DNA of 64,000 nucleotides from Alphaproteobacteria bacterium. Lineage in GTDB: Bacteria > Pseudomonadota > Alphaproteobacteria > TMED109. The stretch covers positions 124,001-188,000 of the forward strand of contig JAJDWH010000009.1 in assembly GCA_022825705.1 (NCBI GenBank), written 5' to 3'. The notes beneath the pieces were generated by a model that was not told the DNA's origin, did not search any database, and saw only the letters and a program-made list of their open reading frames with translations. Positions 17,001 through 24,550 of this stretch are shown here, one piece after another. Position 1 is the stretch's first letter, and every line of letters starts with the position of its first letter. Position numbers and translations under genes: made by a program.

Positions 17001-17236
17001 CCGTCCTTGCCGCGGCGGCCGAGCTCGGTCCCGGAGCCGTCCGGAACCTTGCCCTCCAGGATCGCCTTGAACGTTTCCGCGTCGACGGGCCCGGAGAGCC
17101 CCAGCGCCTCGGCCCCCTTCCCGAACCACGCGCTCGCGTCCCGGTGCTCGGGATCGTCCTTCGCGTAGTAGCCATCCTTCTCGTAGTAGCTCGCGCCCTG
17201 CGCGGCCGAGGCGATGGCGCCGATGGAGGCTACCAA
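14099..17236 (-). CDS. MobF-family conjugative relaxase/helicase (TrwC/TraI type)
   Basis: This 1045-residue protein has the TrwC relaxase domain at its N-terminus: paired tyrosines Y17-Y18 and Y23-Y24, then F-S-A-P-K-S-V-S at 91-98, then the three-histidine metal site in H156-D-T-S-R and H167-T-H169. A RecD-like helicase follows, with Walker A G-Y-A-G-S-G-K540-T-T and a V-V-D-E Walker B. A C-terminal T-V-H-A-F-Q-G-like motif completes the helicase. Such enzymes nick the transfer origin, stay bound to the 5' end and unwind the strand. The start is a TTG with GAGG eight bases upstream; it gives the standard M-V-A-S-I-type N-terminus. The linker at residues 330-400 is Ala/Pro-rich. Confidence 0.9.
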   Translation of the reverse strand: MVASIGAIASAAQGASYYEKDGYYAKDDPEHRDASAWFGKGAEALGLSGPVDAETFKAILEGKVPDGSGTELGRRGKDGEITHRPGRDLTFSAPKSVSIAALVGGDERIVGAHDRAVQATLAWVEKNAVRTRMQDPETGRIVRAGAQKAVVATFRHDTSRALDPQLHTHSVLANMVQGEDGKWRTMANETLYERQKLFGAIYRNELAAGLTKLGYDIEKTHADGRFELAGVSREVIEAFSTRRAEIETAMAARGLGKTADNPRYAGRAALMTRATKREVDRDELRQVWQRQVTDLGIDVGGFVAGALAHCIVQARESRSRVPDTVPCVAVSPEPATAEPAVNPVVDPAPAADERGRHDGRAAAAAGNERDTRLDLLPAAERQGHGLAGAAAPAGPEEALQDRGTVSGAVAWAMAHLSERQAVFARADLLAAALAHAPGRHAVESVEYEVARLEKAGALHAVTLLGAADSLATDRTVGEERETIALMRAGAGRGQAPMRGWVVRDRLHKSPLTAGQKEAVKLILSAKHRVVGVQGYAGSGKTTMLDRARMLAERKGWRMMGLAPSASAVKTLAAEANIESQTLQGFLARNAGVGAGRLTRRAARELRGAYAKTILVVDEGSLASTVQARDLLRIAAELRIPRVVLVGDAKQLDAVDAGKPFAQLQAAGMQTATMDEILRQRDPALKEAVEASIKGDIDRAFGKLGANVAAVPRGGIAAAVAERWLALAPEAREKTGVMAPSHELRLKINGHIRDQLAREGRLHGPAAQVERLVSKGYTHAEKALAGNYAKGDVVAFYRPYKRIGVEKGDERRVMGVDGRRRAVLLSDGRGGTVAWKPSQIGGLKGGTEVYRSEGIELRAGDRIRWTRNHDGLGVVNSRTAEVLRVGNGRVAFRLEDGRRLELGRGDPQLRHLDHAWASTVHAFQGRTVDNVIAAIEARHPHLTTQKSFYVEISRARDRAELVTDDAAELRAQLQAVTGERIAALEGIGEMPREASGRAAEAGRSRGTPPASSAERDVADDRAGPGSHTPEREPEVKERSRDDGLGL

Positions 17237-17391
17237 TGCGCGCGCCTCGGCCCGGTGCCGCTCCGGCGTGGCCGCAGGCCCGCCGGGGAAGTCAGAGGCC
17301 GCACCAGCTCAAACGGATACGGTCAGGGAATGCCGGGCCCGGGCGGGATGGCGTCGCGGCCCGCGCATGGCCCGTCCTGGACAGGTTCCGC

Positions 17392-17598
17392 TCAGGCGGC
17401 TGCCTTCCGACCCGTGGCCAGCGGACGTGACGCCAGCCATGCCTCGAGGTCGCTCTCCCGCCAGCGAACGGCGCGCTGCCCGAGCCGGCGCGGCAGCGGA
17501 AAGTCCTCCTCCCGCATCAGCCGGTAGATCGCCGAACGGCTCAGTCCGGTGCGTTCCTGTACCTCTTCACGACGCAGCATGCGGTCAATGGTCGACAC
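17392..17598 (-). CDS. alpA: AlpA-family excisionase-like regulator
   Basis: This 68-residue DNA-binding protein of the MerR-like winged-helix type contains L-R-R-E-E-V-Q-E-R-T-G-L-S-R-S-A-I-Y followed by R-L-M-R-E-E-D-F-P-x-P and R-W-R-E-S-D-L-E-A-W-L. AlpA-type proteins act as excisionases or activate integrase genes on P4-like and mobilizable elements. I place the start at the GTG at 17,598, because GGAGG lies nine bases upstream and it gives the usual length; the frame is open further upstream without support. It sits between the relaxase and an integrase remnant. Confidence 0.8.
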   Translation of the reverse strand: MSTIDRMLRREEVQERTGLSRSAIYRLMREEDFPLPRRLGQRAVRWRESDLEAWLASRPLATGRKAAA

Positions 17599-17754
17599 GT
17601 TCCCGTTCCTCCGGATTCCAATTGGCCCAGGAACGGTAAGCCGGGTAATAATGGTTGTCAAACAGTGTGTTATGGAGAGTGCTCGCGATATTATTTTAGC
17701 GCAAATCAGGTCCCTCAAACGTACCTCATGGCGACGCATGCCGATTTTTGTCGC

Positions 17755-17923
17755 CTATTTGCCGGACCGGTCCGCCGCGACGTACGCGGCCCATTCCTGC
17801 ATCAGCAACCGCCGCCGCACGAAGAGATCGGTCCGCCGGTAGGGGGCCTCCGCCCGGTCCGAATTGACATGCGCAAGCGCCAGCTCGCAGACGTCGCGCG
17901 GCGCGTCCGAACACTCCGCCGCT
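17755..17923 (-). pseudogene. C-terminal remnant of a tyrosine integrase (copy 1)
   Basis: About 55 codons match the end of the complete integrase at 29,589-30,770: A-A-E-C-S-D-A-P-R-D-V-C, L-A-L-A-H-V-N-S-D-R, then the active-site Tyr in A-P-Y-R-R-T-D-L-F and M-Q-E-W-A-A-Y-V-A. Upstream of A-A-E-C the similarity ends abruptly, and the H-x-x-R motif and everything before it are missing. It differs from the other two copies at several residues, so it is a relative rather than a fresh duplicate. Confidence 0.75.
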
Positions 17924-18032
17924 CCTGCACCATGTCTCGGGACACGACCCCCGGCATTCCCGGCGGTGCGGCGCAGCGGAACGGACGGGTTCTCGCGGGA
18001 GCCGTGAACCGGCCCGGCAGTGCTGCGCCCGC

Positions 18033-18167
18033 TCAACGAAAGAGCCAATAGACGCTTACGCTGGGGCACTCCATGCAGGTTTCCGGAATCCGGATGGGAC
18101 AGCGAACGTTCATGGGCTTGTAGACGAGGGTCACAACCCGGACGGTCTCGGCGCCACGCCGTGGCAT
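18033..18167 (-). CDS. Possible 44-residue Cys-containing protein
   Basis: This short frame begins at an ATG and ends with a TGA. It encodes R-V-V-T-L-V-Y-K-P-M-N-V-R-C-P and then I-P-E-T-C-M-E-C-P. It lies 13 bases downstream of the zinc-ribbon protein stop on the same strand, and both carry C-x-x-C motifs, so they may be a pair. A GAGG is about 11 bases upstream. It could also be a decayed tail; support is modest. Confidence 0.3.
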   Translation of the reverse strand: MPRRGAETVRVVTLVYKPMNVRCPIRIPETCMECPSVSVYWLFR

Positions 18168-18180
18168 TCTGCTACCCGCC

Positions 18181-18423
18181 TCACGACACGCGGGCGCCGC
18201 AGTTCCAGCATTCCCACCACTGCAGGTCATGGCGCGGCGTGCGGTTGGGCTCAGCGCATACCGGGCAGTGTCTCGTGCACAATTCGGCCGGGGCAATATG
18301 TTTCGGATAGTTGCAGCTCGCGCATCGGGCGATCTCAACACGGTAGCCGTTGGCCCCGGCCAGGGTTCCGCTGCGGCGGTACTCCCTCCCGCCGCATCGG
18401 GCACAGGCGGGTGCAAGAGACAT
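18181..18423 (-). CDS. Small zinc-ribbon protein
   Basis: About 80 residues contain three C-x-x-C-type pairs: C-A-R-C-G-G near the start, C-A-S-C-N-Y in the middle, and C-P-V-C-A-E followed by W-W-E-C-W-N-C-G at the end. Together they could form two zinc ribbons. No enzymatic domain is visible. Zinc ribbons of this size often bind nucleic acid or protein partners in mobile elements. The start is uncertain: an in-frame ATG exists 12 codons earlier (18,459), but neither start has a good ribosome binding site. Confidence 0.45.
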   Translation of the reverse strand: MSLAPACARCGGREYRRSGTLAGANGYRVEIARCASCNYPKHIAPAELCTRHCPVCAEPNRTPRHDLQWWECWNCGARVS

Positions 18424-18496
18424 GAGCACGCATTCCGGTGTCGGGCGAGCCGGGAGCATAGCGGGCGGACAAGCCGGTTACCGGGCAGAGGATGGG

Positions 18497-18674
18497 CGCA
18501 AGCCCTCGGTCAGCAAACACGTCGACGGCACGGCGCACCCCAACAGCATCGAGCCGTTTTGCGCGATACTCAAGCGTGCACACAAGGGCACGTTCTACAA
18601 GGTCAGCCCGAAGCACTTGCCGCGCTAAGTCAGTGGGTTTGTGGCCAAGCACAACGTCCGCCAGTCAGGAACGC
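18497..18674 (+). pseudogene. Remnant of an IS1595-family transposase
   Basis: The frame reads V-D-G-T-A-H-P-N-S-I-E-P-F, then L-K-R-A-H-K-G-T-F, S-P-K-H-L, and after an in-frame TAA (18,626-18,628) continues V-A-K-H-N-V-R. IS1595-type transposases have H-T-N-G-I-E-S-F-W ... L-K-R-G-x-x-G-T-x-H ... S-x-K-H-L-x-R-Y ... F-x-x-R-H-N at their C-termini. The rest of the gene and the terminal repeats are gone. Confidence 0.6.
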
Positions 18675-18793
18675 TTGCGCTGAGGCGGGGCACGGTCGTA
18701 GGCGCGGCTGGCGCAGCAGTGTACGGGGCAGATTCTCGGAGTTTGCGCCTTTCAGGTGCGTCTTCGGATCAAGCACGGGGACGCCTCGGGTCA

Positions 18794-19141
18794 TTAGTCC
18801 AGGCACTCGATCAGTTGATTGTGTGTGGCTTCATCGATGTAGAAGACAGTTAGCTCCCCGTCAGGTTGCCGAACCCAAACTTGCCGAACCATAAGCCCCG
18901 GGAGTCCACCTTCCCCCTGGGGAAGCGCCACGTAAGCGATGTGAGTGATTGCCTTTTTCCGCACGGTGATAACCTCAACGCGGCCAACTTCCTTACTCTG
19001 GAAGGTGACAAAGGCCTTGCCGCAATGGAATCGGGATGTCTCCGCATATCCGGGCTGGATGGCAAGTGTCGAGGCGAATGCCGCTACCGCCCATACAACC
19101 ATCGCCTGCTTCCGTAGCGAGCGGTTGGGCACGTCACACAT
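18794..19141 (-). CDS. Small exported hypothetical protein
   Basis: This 115-residue protein has an N-terminal signal peptide. Basic residues are followed by a hydrophobic A-M-V-V-W-A-V-A-A-F-A-S-T-L-A stretch and a likely cleavage after G-Y-A-E. The mature part is a short beta-rich domain with two cysteines (C-G-K and the C of the terminal I-E-C-L-D), which could pair in the periplasm. Its start overlaps the end of the preceding gene by eight bases, which indicates co-translation. No family is recognised. Confidence 0.55.
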   Translation of the reverse strand: MCDVPNRSLRKQAMVVWAVAAFASTLAIQPGYAETSRFHCGKAFVTFQSKEVGRVEVITVRKKAITHIAYVALPQGEGGLPGLMVRQVWVRQPDGELTVFYIDEATHNQLIECLD

Positions 19142-19772
19142 CCATGTTCTCCCGCTCGTACATCTCGATCAGGTATCGCACATCAGGATGAGACCGATCC
19201 CTGAAGTGATTAGCGGCAAACGCCAAGCCGTCCTCGTCGTGGTTCCATTCGATGATCCTCTGGGCGATTTCTGGGATGCGGTCGTCCGCATCCACATTCT
19301 CGTCCGCTTCTTCGCTCGACCGGTAGAACATCGCGAAATAGGCCAGGTCCGCATCGGTCCGGTCATCAGCCAGACAGAACTCATCGAGCACGGTCATCGT
19401 GTCGTGCATGCTTGGTGCCCGCACGATGAGAATTGCTGCACGACGGCCATTGCAGGGTTCGCAGGACCAGCTCGCATAGGACGTCGCCCACGGCAAAGAC
19501 TCAGATTCGGGAACGGACGATCGTGTATCTGAGCGGTCATCAGCGGTGCCGACATTCACCGTCTGCTCGACCGGCTGATGAACTGCCATCGGCTGGGCGG
19601 GTGCGCCGATCTGGTCAGTACGCCGTTCCATCGCCACCATACGCTTGCGCCAGCCCCAGAAGCCGAGCGCGGTCAGAAGGCACCCGCAAACCAGCCACGC
19701 GACGCGCGCAAGAACATCGGCAATTGTCGCACCCAGAAGCGCGTGCGCGACCGTAGAGATGTCGAAGTCCAT
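19134..19772 (-). CDS. Hypothetical single-pass membrane protein
   Basis: The protein has one hydrophobic segment (about residues 10-40, with V-A-W-L-V-C-G-C-L-L-T-A-L-G-F-W-G-W), a short basic cytoplasmic flank, and a soluble acidic C-terminal domain rich in Asp and Glu. That domain includes C-E-P-C and a helical I-A-Q-R-I-I-E-W-N-H-D-E-D segment. I chose the ATG at 19,772, since it places the hydrophobic segment near the start; the frame is open 24 codons further upstream. It overlaps the next gene by eight bases. Function unknown. Confidence 0.5.
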   Translation of the reverse strand: MDFDISTVAHALLGATIADVLARVAWLVCGCLLTALGFWGWRKRMVAMERRTDQIGAPAQPMAVHQPVEQTVNVGTADDRSDTRSSVPESESLPWATSYASWSCEPCNGRRAAILIVRAPSMHDTMTVLDEFCLADDRTDADLAYFAMFYRSSEEADENVDADDRIPEIAQRIIEWNHDEDGLAFAANHFRDRSHPDVRYLIEMYERENMDV

Positions 19773-19813
19773 CCCGGGATCATGCCGGATTCCCCCCGCC
19801 CGGCAAGTAAGTC

Positions 19814-19836
19814 GGGTAATCTCCCTTTGTTTACCC
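19814..19836. promoter_or_regulatory. GGGTAA-N11-TTACCC dyad upstream of the KAP gene
   Basis: Six-base perfect inverted arms lie in an AT-richer gap between the divergent membrane-protein and KAP genes. This is a position where an operator would be expected. There is no independent support for binding. Confidence 0.2.
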
Positions 19837-20028
19837 TCCGGCAAATTCAGACGATGGCTGACCCGTGAAGCGCCTATAGATTCAATACGCAGTTCAGATC
19901 TCGTTCATAACCGCTACGGCCCACCACACAGTCTACTTGAGTAACGTGGATACGACGGACACGGCATGCACTCTATTCCGTCAACCAGAGACCTCAATGT
20001 TCGACCAGCGGCAAAGTGAGTCTGACGC

Positions 20029-22191
20029 ATGACAAATGACACCCCCTCAGCACCTCTTCTTCCAGACAACCCTATCTCCTCTTCTGACCAAGATGTTCTT
20101 GAATGGACGTCGGTTTCTACCACTTTTGTTCGTCGGATTCTCGAAATAGACACCACTCATGGCCTTGTGGTCGGTGTATTCGGGTCCTGGGGATCGGGCA
20201 AGACCTCGTTTATCAACTTGGCGCGGACGGAGTTCGAACAGGCCGACGTTCCGATACTTGATTTCAATCCCTGGTTATTCAGCGGAGCGGATCAACTCTT
20301 GAATAGGTTCTTTTCCGAACTTTCCGCAGCAATGAGCAATACTCCCGGTCTCGGAGACCTCGGCAGGCATCTCAAGAGATATGGCGAAATCCTCTCTCCA
20401 GCGGTAGCGGCAATATCTACGCTCGTAGGTAGTCCTCTTTCCAATAAGACCTTGAGAACTATCCTGAAATCAATCTGCAACACAGCAGAAGCTCCTGCTA
20501 CCGCCGTTGATTTGCGCAAGAGGTTGACGGAGACGCTTGAGCGGCGTGAAAAGCCAATTGTTGTCGTGCTCGACGATGTCGACCGACTTTCGAAAGACGA
20601 AATCCGGGAACTCTTCAAGCTGGTACGCCTAACAGCCAACTTTCCAAACCTCATTTACATTGTTGCATGCGACAGGGTTCGCGTTGAAGAGGCGCTCGAT
20701 GACAGCGATTCTAGTGTTCCCGGCAACTATTTGGAAAAGATCTTTCAATGGTCCATCGACGTCCCCGTCGCCTCTCACGAACGCATTCGGCGAGAACTGC
20801 TTGGCAGCCTAGAGAGTGCTCTTTGCGGCATTCCTATGCCCTTCGACGAAAAGGACTGGCCCGACATCGAGGCTGAGGTCATACGACCGCTTGTACGGAA
20901 TATGCGAGATGTCCGGCGATACAGCATGGCCGTTCGCGGCATGAGCGACGACCTCCGTCAGTCAATCTCCCTTGTTGATACCCTGGCGCTGGAGGCGATT
21001 CGCCTGTTCATGCCGCGCTTCTTCGGGGAACTTCCGAACTTGATTGACGTTCTGACGGTCGCCCCTGCGTGGGAAAGCAACCGAGAGCGAATTGGCGATA
21101 TCATCTTTGAGCAGATGGGCGATACCCAGAAAGCCGCGGAACTGCGCCGGACGCGTCTGGAAGACGTACTCGAAAAGGTAGATGCTGGATTGAGACCGGT
21201 CGCCCGTGCGGTAATTCACCGGTTGTTCTTGGGTGGAGTCGAACACCACGACAACGATGATCCGGAATGGTCAATCCAACACCTCAGAAACAATCGGGTC
21301 GTGCACCGACTCATCTTCCGGCTCTACTTGACCCGCGTTGAAGATGGAGATCTGGCTTCTTCCAATAGCGCAAGGCTCGCTATTCGGAGTTTGCACGATC
21401 CTCGCGCTTTAGACGAACTAATACGTTCTCAGGATCCCGACACATGGCCAACGATCATTCTTTTCCTGTGGAACATGTTCAAGCGCGATTTTGAGACAAG
21501 ACATGCTGAACCCGCCCTGATTGTCTTTTGGAATTTGCTACCGGACATGCCGAGACAAAATCCCGGCGGCCTGGACGAACCAAGGTTGATCCTGCGCACG
21601 GTCTCTATTTCACTGCTGGAAACGCTTGTAGGAACTGATGGAGCCGTTCGCTCAATCAACACCATATTTCGCCAACTTCAATCCCTTACTTCGAAGGTGG
21701 CATTCATCACTCTGATTAAGGCATTCATCAGGGAGAATAGTTCGCTAATTTCAGATGCTGAACTGCACGAAATTGAGGATCGCCTGAACAATCAGATTCT
21801 GTCAATCAACGCCGATGACCTTTTAACGGAACGACACCCCGCACAAATCCTGTTGTTTTCCAGCGTGCTGGCTGATCCGCCCGGCGTTCCGCACATGATT
21901 CATGATTCTCCCAAACTGACCTTTGCTCTGCTGTTGGATTGCCTAACGGAAAGCAGCTCGAGCGAATTCGGGAGCCGATCAGCCGAAATGACCCATGGAA
22001 TTGACTGGGATGGCATGATCGCAATTCACCGTGATGAAGCAACGCTTAGAACAAGAATTAATAGTCTCGACCAGAGATTTTCCACCATCAAATCATGGGT
22101 CGACTCTGAGTTGGGGGTGCCATTTACGGATGCTCAGTGCATCCTGCAGCTTGCGAGAACCTACGCTGACGGCACGTTTAGCCAAGACTGA
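20029..22191 (+). CDS. KAP family P-loop NTPase
   Basis: This 720-residue protein has Walker A G-S-W-G-S-G-K-T (52-59), the KAP-typical F-N-P-W-L-F (79-84) and Walker B V-V-V-L-D-D-V-D-R-L (178-187). Next come a sensor-like Y-I-V-A-C-D segment (210-215), a M-R-D-V-R-R-Y helix and a long helical C-terminus. KAP NTPases are membrane-linked STAND-like ATPases; several occur in antiphage systems, for example QatA. The usual transmembrane insertion between the Walker motifs is short here (around 123-135). Codon and base use are visibly richer in A and T than in the neighbours, which suggests recent acquisition. No QatBCD-like partners are adjacent. Confidence 0.8.
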   Translation: MTNDTPSAPLLPDNPISSSDQDVLEWTSVSTTFVRRILEIDTTHGLVVGVFGSWGSGKTSFINLARTEFEQADVPILDFNPWLFSGADQLLNRFFSELSAAMSNTPGLGDLGRHLKRYGEILSPAVAAISTLVGSPLSNKTLRTILKSICNTAEAPATAVDLRKRLTETLERREKPIVVVLDDVDRLSKDEIRELFKLVRLTANFPNLIYIVACDRVRVEEALDDSDSSVPGNYLEKIFQWSIDVPVASHERIRRELLGSLESALCGIPMPFDEKDWPDIEAEVIRPLVRNMRDVRRYSMAVRGMSDDLRQSISLVDTLALEAIRLFMPRFFGELPNLIDVLTVAPAWESNRERIGDIIFEQMGDTQKAAELRRTRLEDVLEKVDAGLRPVARAVIHRLFLGGVEHHDNDDPEWSIQHLRNNRVVHRLIFRLYLTRVEDGDLASSNSARLAIRSLHDPRALDELIRSQDPDTWPTIILFLWNMFKRDFETRHAEPALIVFWNLLPDMPRQNPGGLDEPRLILRTVSISLLETLVGTDGAVRSINTIFRQLQSLTSKVAFITLIKAFIRENSSLISDAELHEIEDRLNNQILSINADDLLTERHPAQILLFSSVLADPPGVPHMIHDSPKLTFALLLDCLTESSSSEFGSRSAEMTHGIDWDGMIAIHRDEATLRTRINSLDQRFSTIKSWVDSELGVPFTDAQCILQLARTYADGTFSQD

Positions 22192-22538
22192 AGGTCGAAA
22201 AGCAAAAATGGGAGCAGGTTGTCATTCCCCTTTCCGGGCTTGACGGTAGTGGCCAGCCAATCAGTCGCCGCCGGAAGGCCAGATATATTCATGCACGTCT
22301 TCTGACGACGGTTGGCAGTGCGGGATCGACCACTTGACCTAGGCAGCGGCGCCGTTTCCCGACGACGCCCAGATGCTTGAACGGGTAGTGTCAACGGCGC
22401 GGGCGTTGGCATAGCGGATCGGGCGGCCTCCGGCGGGGGTGATCCGGCAGCGCGCGGCCGATCCGCTGAGTGCCTGAATCCCGTTCAATCCTCTACGCTG
22501 CAGCTTGTCCCCGTGCACCAATCGAGAAGGTCTGCCAG
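22192..22538. other. Stretch without a recognisable gene
   Basis: These 347 bases lie between the KAP and PD-(D/E)XK genes. The sequence changes from AT-rich (end of the KAP gene) to GC-rich at about 22,330, which may mark a junction between DNA of different origin. No hairpin-T-run terminator or gene was recognised. Confidence 0.45.
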
Positions 22539-23627
22539 ATGGTCGTCAGCCGCAAGCCGTTGTTGGCGAAGCTCGCGCCCATGTTCGGCTCGCAGACGGA
22601 GAATCTTGCCGTCGAGGCGCTTGGACACATCCTGTCAGAGTCGGAAGCCGCACGGCACGCACTTTCCCTCCTGCTGCAGAGCGGCGGCGCGGACGTGGGG
22701 CATATCGCCCAGATGCAGACCCAAGCCAGCAGCGATGACGGGGCGCGCCCGGACCTCGTCGGTCGCGACCGGGGCGGCCGGGAACGCGTGCTGATCGAGG
22801 CCAAATTCTGGGCTTCGCTCACCGAGAACCAGCCGAACGGCTATCTCCGCCGGCTTGCAGAATCGCGGGCGCGGAGTCCCTGCGCGTTGCTGTTCGTCGC
22901 CCCGGAAATGCGGATGGAGTCGCTCTGGGCGGAGCTGCGCCGGGAGGTGGCAACATCGGCATCCGGTCTCGCGCTCACCGATCCTGGCGGGGTAGAGGGA
23001 CTGCACGGCGCTCTTGTCGGCGAGGACCAGCATCTGATGCTGACCAGCTGGAGAAATCTGCTCAACCGCATGGCGACAGCTGCCAGCGGCGTGGCGGACT
23101 CCCACACGGAAACCGATATCCGGCAATTGCAGGGGCTCGCTGAACTGGAGGACGACGAAGTGTTTCTGCCGCTGGGCAGGGAGGAGATCGGGCCGCAGGT
23201 ACCCCGGCGCATCCGTGACCTTACGCGCCTGGTGGAAGACGCGATCAGCCGTGCGGCCGAGACCGAGTGGGCAAGCATCAAAGGCAGCAGGTTCGTCGGA
23301 ACCGCGATGAGTTACGGCATCTGGATGACGTTTCCGCAGGCGCAAGCGGCCATCCAGAATGCTGTTGCGTTTTTCGGTGTCGAGTACACCCTCTGGGCTC
23401 AATATCGAGACACCCCCCTTTGGCTCAAGTTCTCCGGCAGTTCCGCCTCGCCAGAGTTGCGTCAGGCGCTGGAGCCCCTTCGTCACGCGGACCCGCCCGG
23501 ATTGATTGGGGACGCGGGCGAAGACATGAACATCCCGATCGCATTACCGATCGGGCAGGAGTACAGCGCAGTCTGCGACGCTGTGGTCGCCCGCCTGGAG
23601 GAAATCGCGCAACAGATCGGGTCTTGA
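22539..23627 (+). CDS. PD-(D/E)XK nuclease-family protein
   Basis: In this 362-residue protein the nuclease core lies at residues 70-105: Asp72 in R-P-D-L-V-G, Glu87 and Lys89 in V-L-I-E-A-K-F-W, and Q98-P-N-G-Y102, an example of the Q-x-x-x-Y motif. A second part, roughly residues 200-360, is a separate domain with W-x-x-F-P-Q-A-like features that may recognise a target. The ATG at 22,539 is preceded by GAGAAGG at a spacing of eight bases, better than the open frame upstream. Located between a KAP NTPase and a STAND-nuclease, it is likely a defence gene. Whether it works alone is unknown. Confidence 0.65.
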   Translation: MVVSRKPLLAKLAPMFGSQTENLAVEALGHILSESEAARHALSLLLQSGGADVGHIAQMQTQASSDDGARPDLVGRDRGGRERVLIEAKFWASLTENQPNGYLRRLAESRARSPCALLFVAPEMRMESLWAELRREVATSASGLALTDPGGVEGLHGALVGEDQHLMLTSWRNLLNRMATAASGVADSHTETDIRQLQGLAELEDDEVFLPLGREEIGPQVPRRIRDLTRLVEDAISRAAETEWASIKGSRFVGTAMSYGIWMTFPQAQAAIQNAVAFFGVEYTLWAQYRDTPLWLKFSGSSASPELRQALEPLRHADPPGLIGDAGEDMNIPIALPIGQEYSAVCDAVVARLEEIAQQIGS

Positions 23628-23853
23628 GCACGGCGCCAGGCAGGCACGACGCCACCGCTGCGAGACGATCATGCACAGAGGCGCGGCCCTTGCCATCAGG
23701 ACCGGTTCATCCCCCGCATCCGGATGTAGAGCCCGCTCTCAACGCACCAGCATGTCGAAATTGCGCGAACGAAATGGCGATCATTTGCGAGGGTGAAGCG
23801 GGCCAGATCAAGACAACGAGAGGCCGTCGGTCTCGGTGGTTGCGGGGACGAGG

Positions 23854-24048
23854 TCAGGCCAGATAGGCGGCCCATTCCTGCATCAAGAACCGCCGCCGCT
23901 CGAAGAGGTCGGTCCGCCGGTAGCCGGCCTCCACCCGATCCGAATTGACATGCGCCAGCGCCAGTTCGCAGACGTCGCGCGGCGCGTCCGAACACTCCGC
24001 CGCCCAGTCGCGGAACGACGAGCGGAACCCGTGCGACACGGCGCCGAG
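23854..24048 (-). pseudogene. C-terminal remnant of a tyrosine integrase (copy 2)
   Basis: The frame matches the end of the intact integrase from G-A-V-S-H-G-F-R onwards. It retains the H-x-x-R motif, F-R-D-W-A-A-E-C-S-D-A-P, L-A-H-V-N-S-D-R and the Tyr in A-G-Y-R-R-T-D-L-F, ending early after W-A-A-Y-L-A. It is longer upstream than copy 1. At about 24,048 the integrase sequence is replaced, in frame, by lipoprotein-like sequence. Confidence 0.75.
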
Positions 24049-24318
24049 CCGAAAATTCCGAACAAATCCGTCGACGGTTCCGTTATCTCCGCTGCCACCA
24101 AAATTCGCCGTCAATGTAAATTGGGCCGTCAGTCCTTTGAATGTGCGCACCCCATTGCCTGGACTGATGTGGGTGTCGACGTACAGGGCGAACGCGTCGG
24201 CATGGTAGGTCACGGAGCCAGCAAGTGCGGTGACGCGGAATTGCTCGAATGGGACGCTTCCGTTGACGAAGCCGCCATGTTCGATTTCCGCGAAGTACTG
24301 TGCGACACAACCCCCTGC
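24049..24318 (-). pseudogene. TbpB-like lipoprotein fragment joined to the integrase remnant
   Basis: About 90 codons in the same frame as the integrase remnant read V-A-Q-Y-F-A-E-I-E, F-E-Q-F-R-V-T-A-L, then F-T-L-T-A-N-F-G-G-S-G and G-T-V-D-G-F-V-R-N-F. This is a beta-strand pattern typical of the barrel lobe of TbpB-like surface lipoproteins. An in-frame TAG (24,319-24,321) lies upstream, and no signal peptide is present. The fragment is therefore dead. It continues without a stop into the integrase tail, so the open frame is a chimera made by recombination. Confidence 0.5.
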
Positions 24319-24550
24319 CTACGGCTCCAAGCAACTGTTGGCGATGTGCTGCGAGCGTGTCGATGACTTCAATGGGAGTTTGGTTCAAGGTCATTAGTGG
24401 AAAAGAGTCTTCCGATTGCGAGCCCGGCCTCGGTAGCCGCACATCCCGTCACAATTCGAACTGGCCGGCCCACGCGGTGTCGCACTCACCTTTCAGCTAA
24501 CCCAGAGGGATGTTACCTCCGTAGTCCGTCCCCATAACAAAGAAGTTCCC

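Larger units (their letters stand above)
13257..17923. mobile_element. Probable decayed integrative mobilizable element
   Basis: This interval holds, all read leftward, the tail of a tyrosine integrase, an AlpA-like regulator, a full MobF relaxase-helicase and a ribbon-helix-helix relaxosome protein, followed by a palindrome array. No coupling protein or mating-pair genes are present, so it would need a helper for transfer. Because the integrase is only a remnant, the element can probably no longer excise by itself. The ends cannot be fixed from this sequence. Confidence 0.5.

Noticed and set aside
16574..17527. Plus-strand frames opposite the relaxase, up to 317 codons
   Set aside because: They overlap the well-supported relaxase and have skewed, low-complexity composition.
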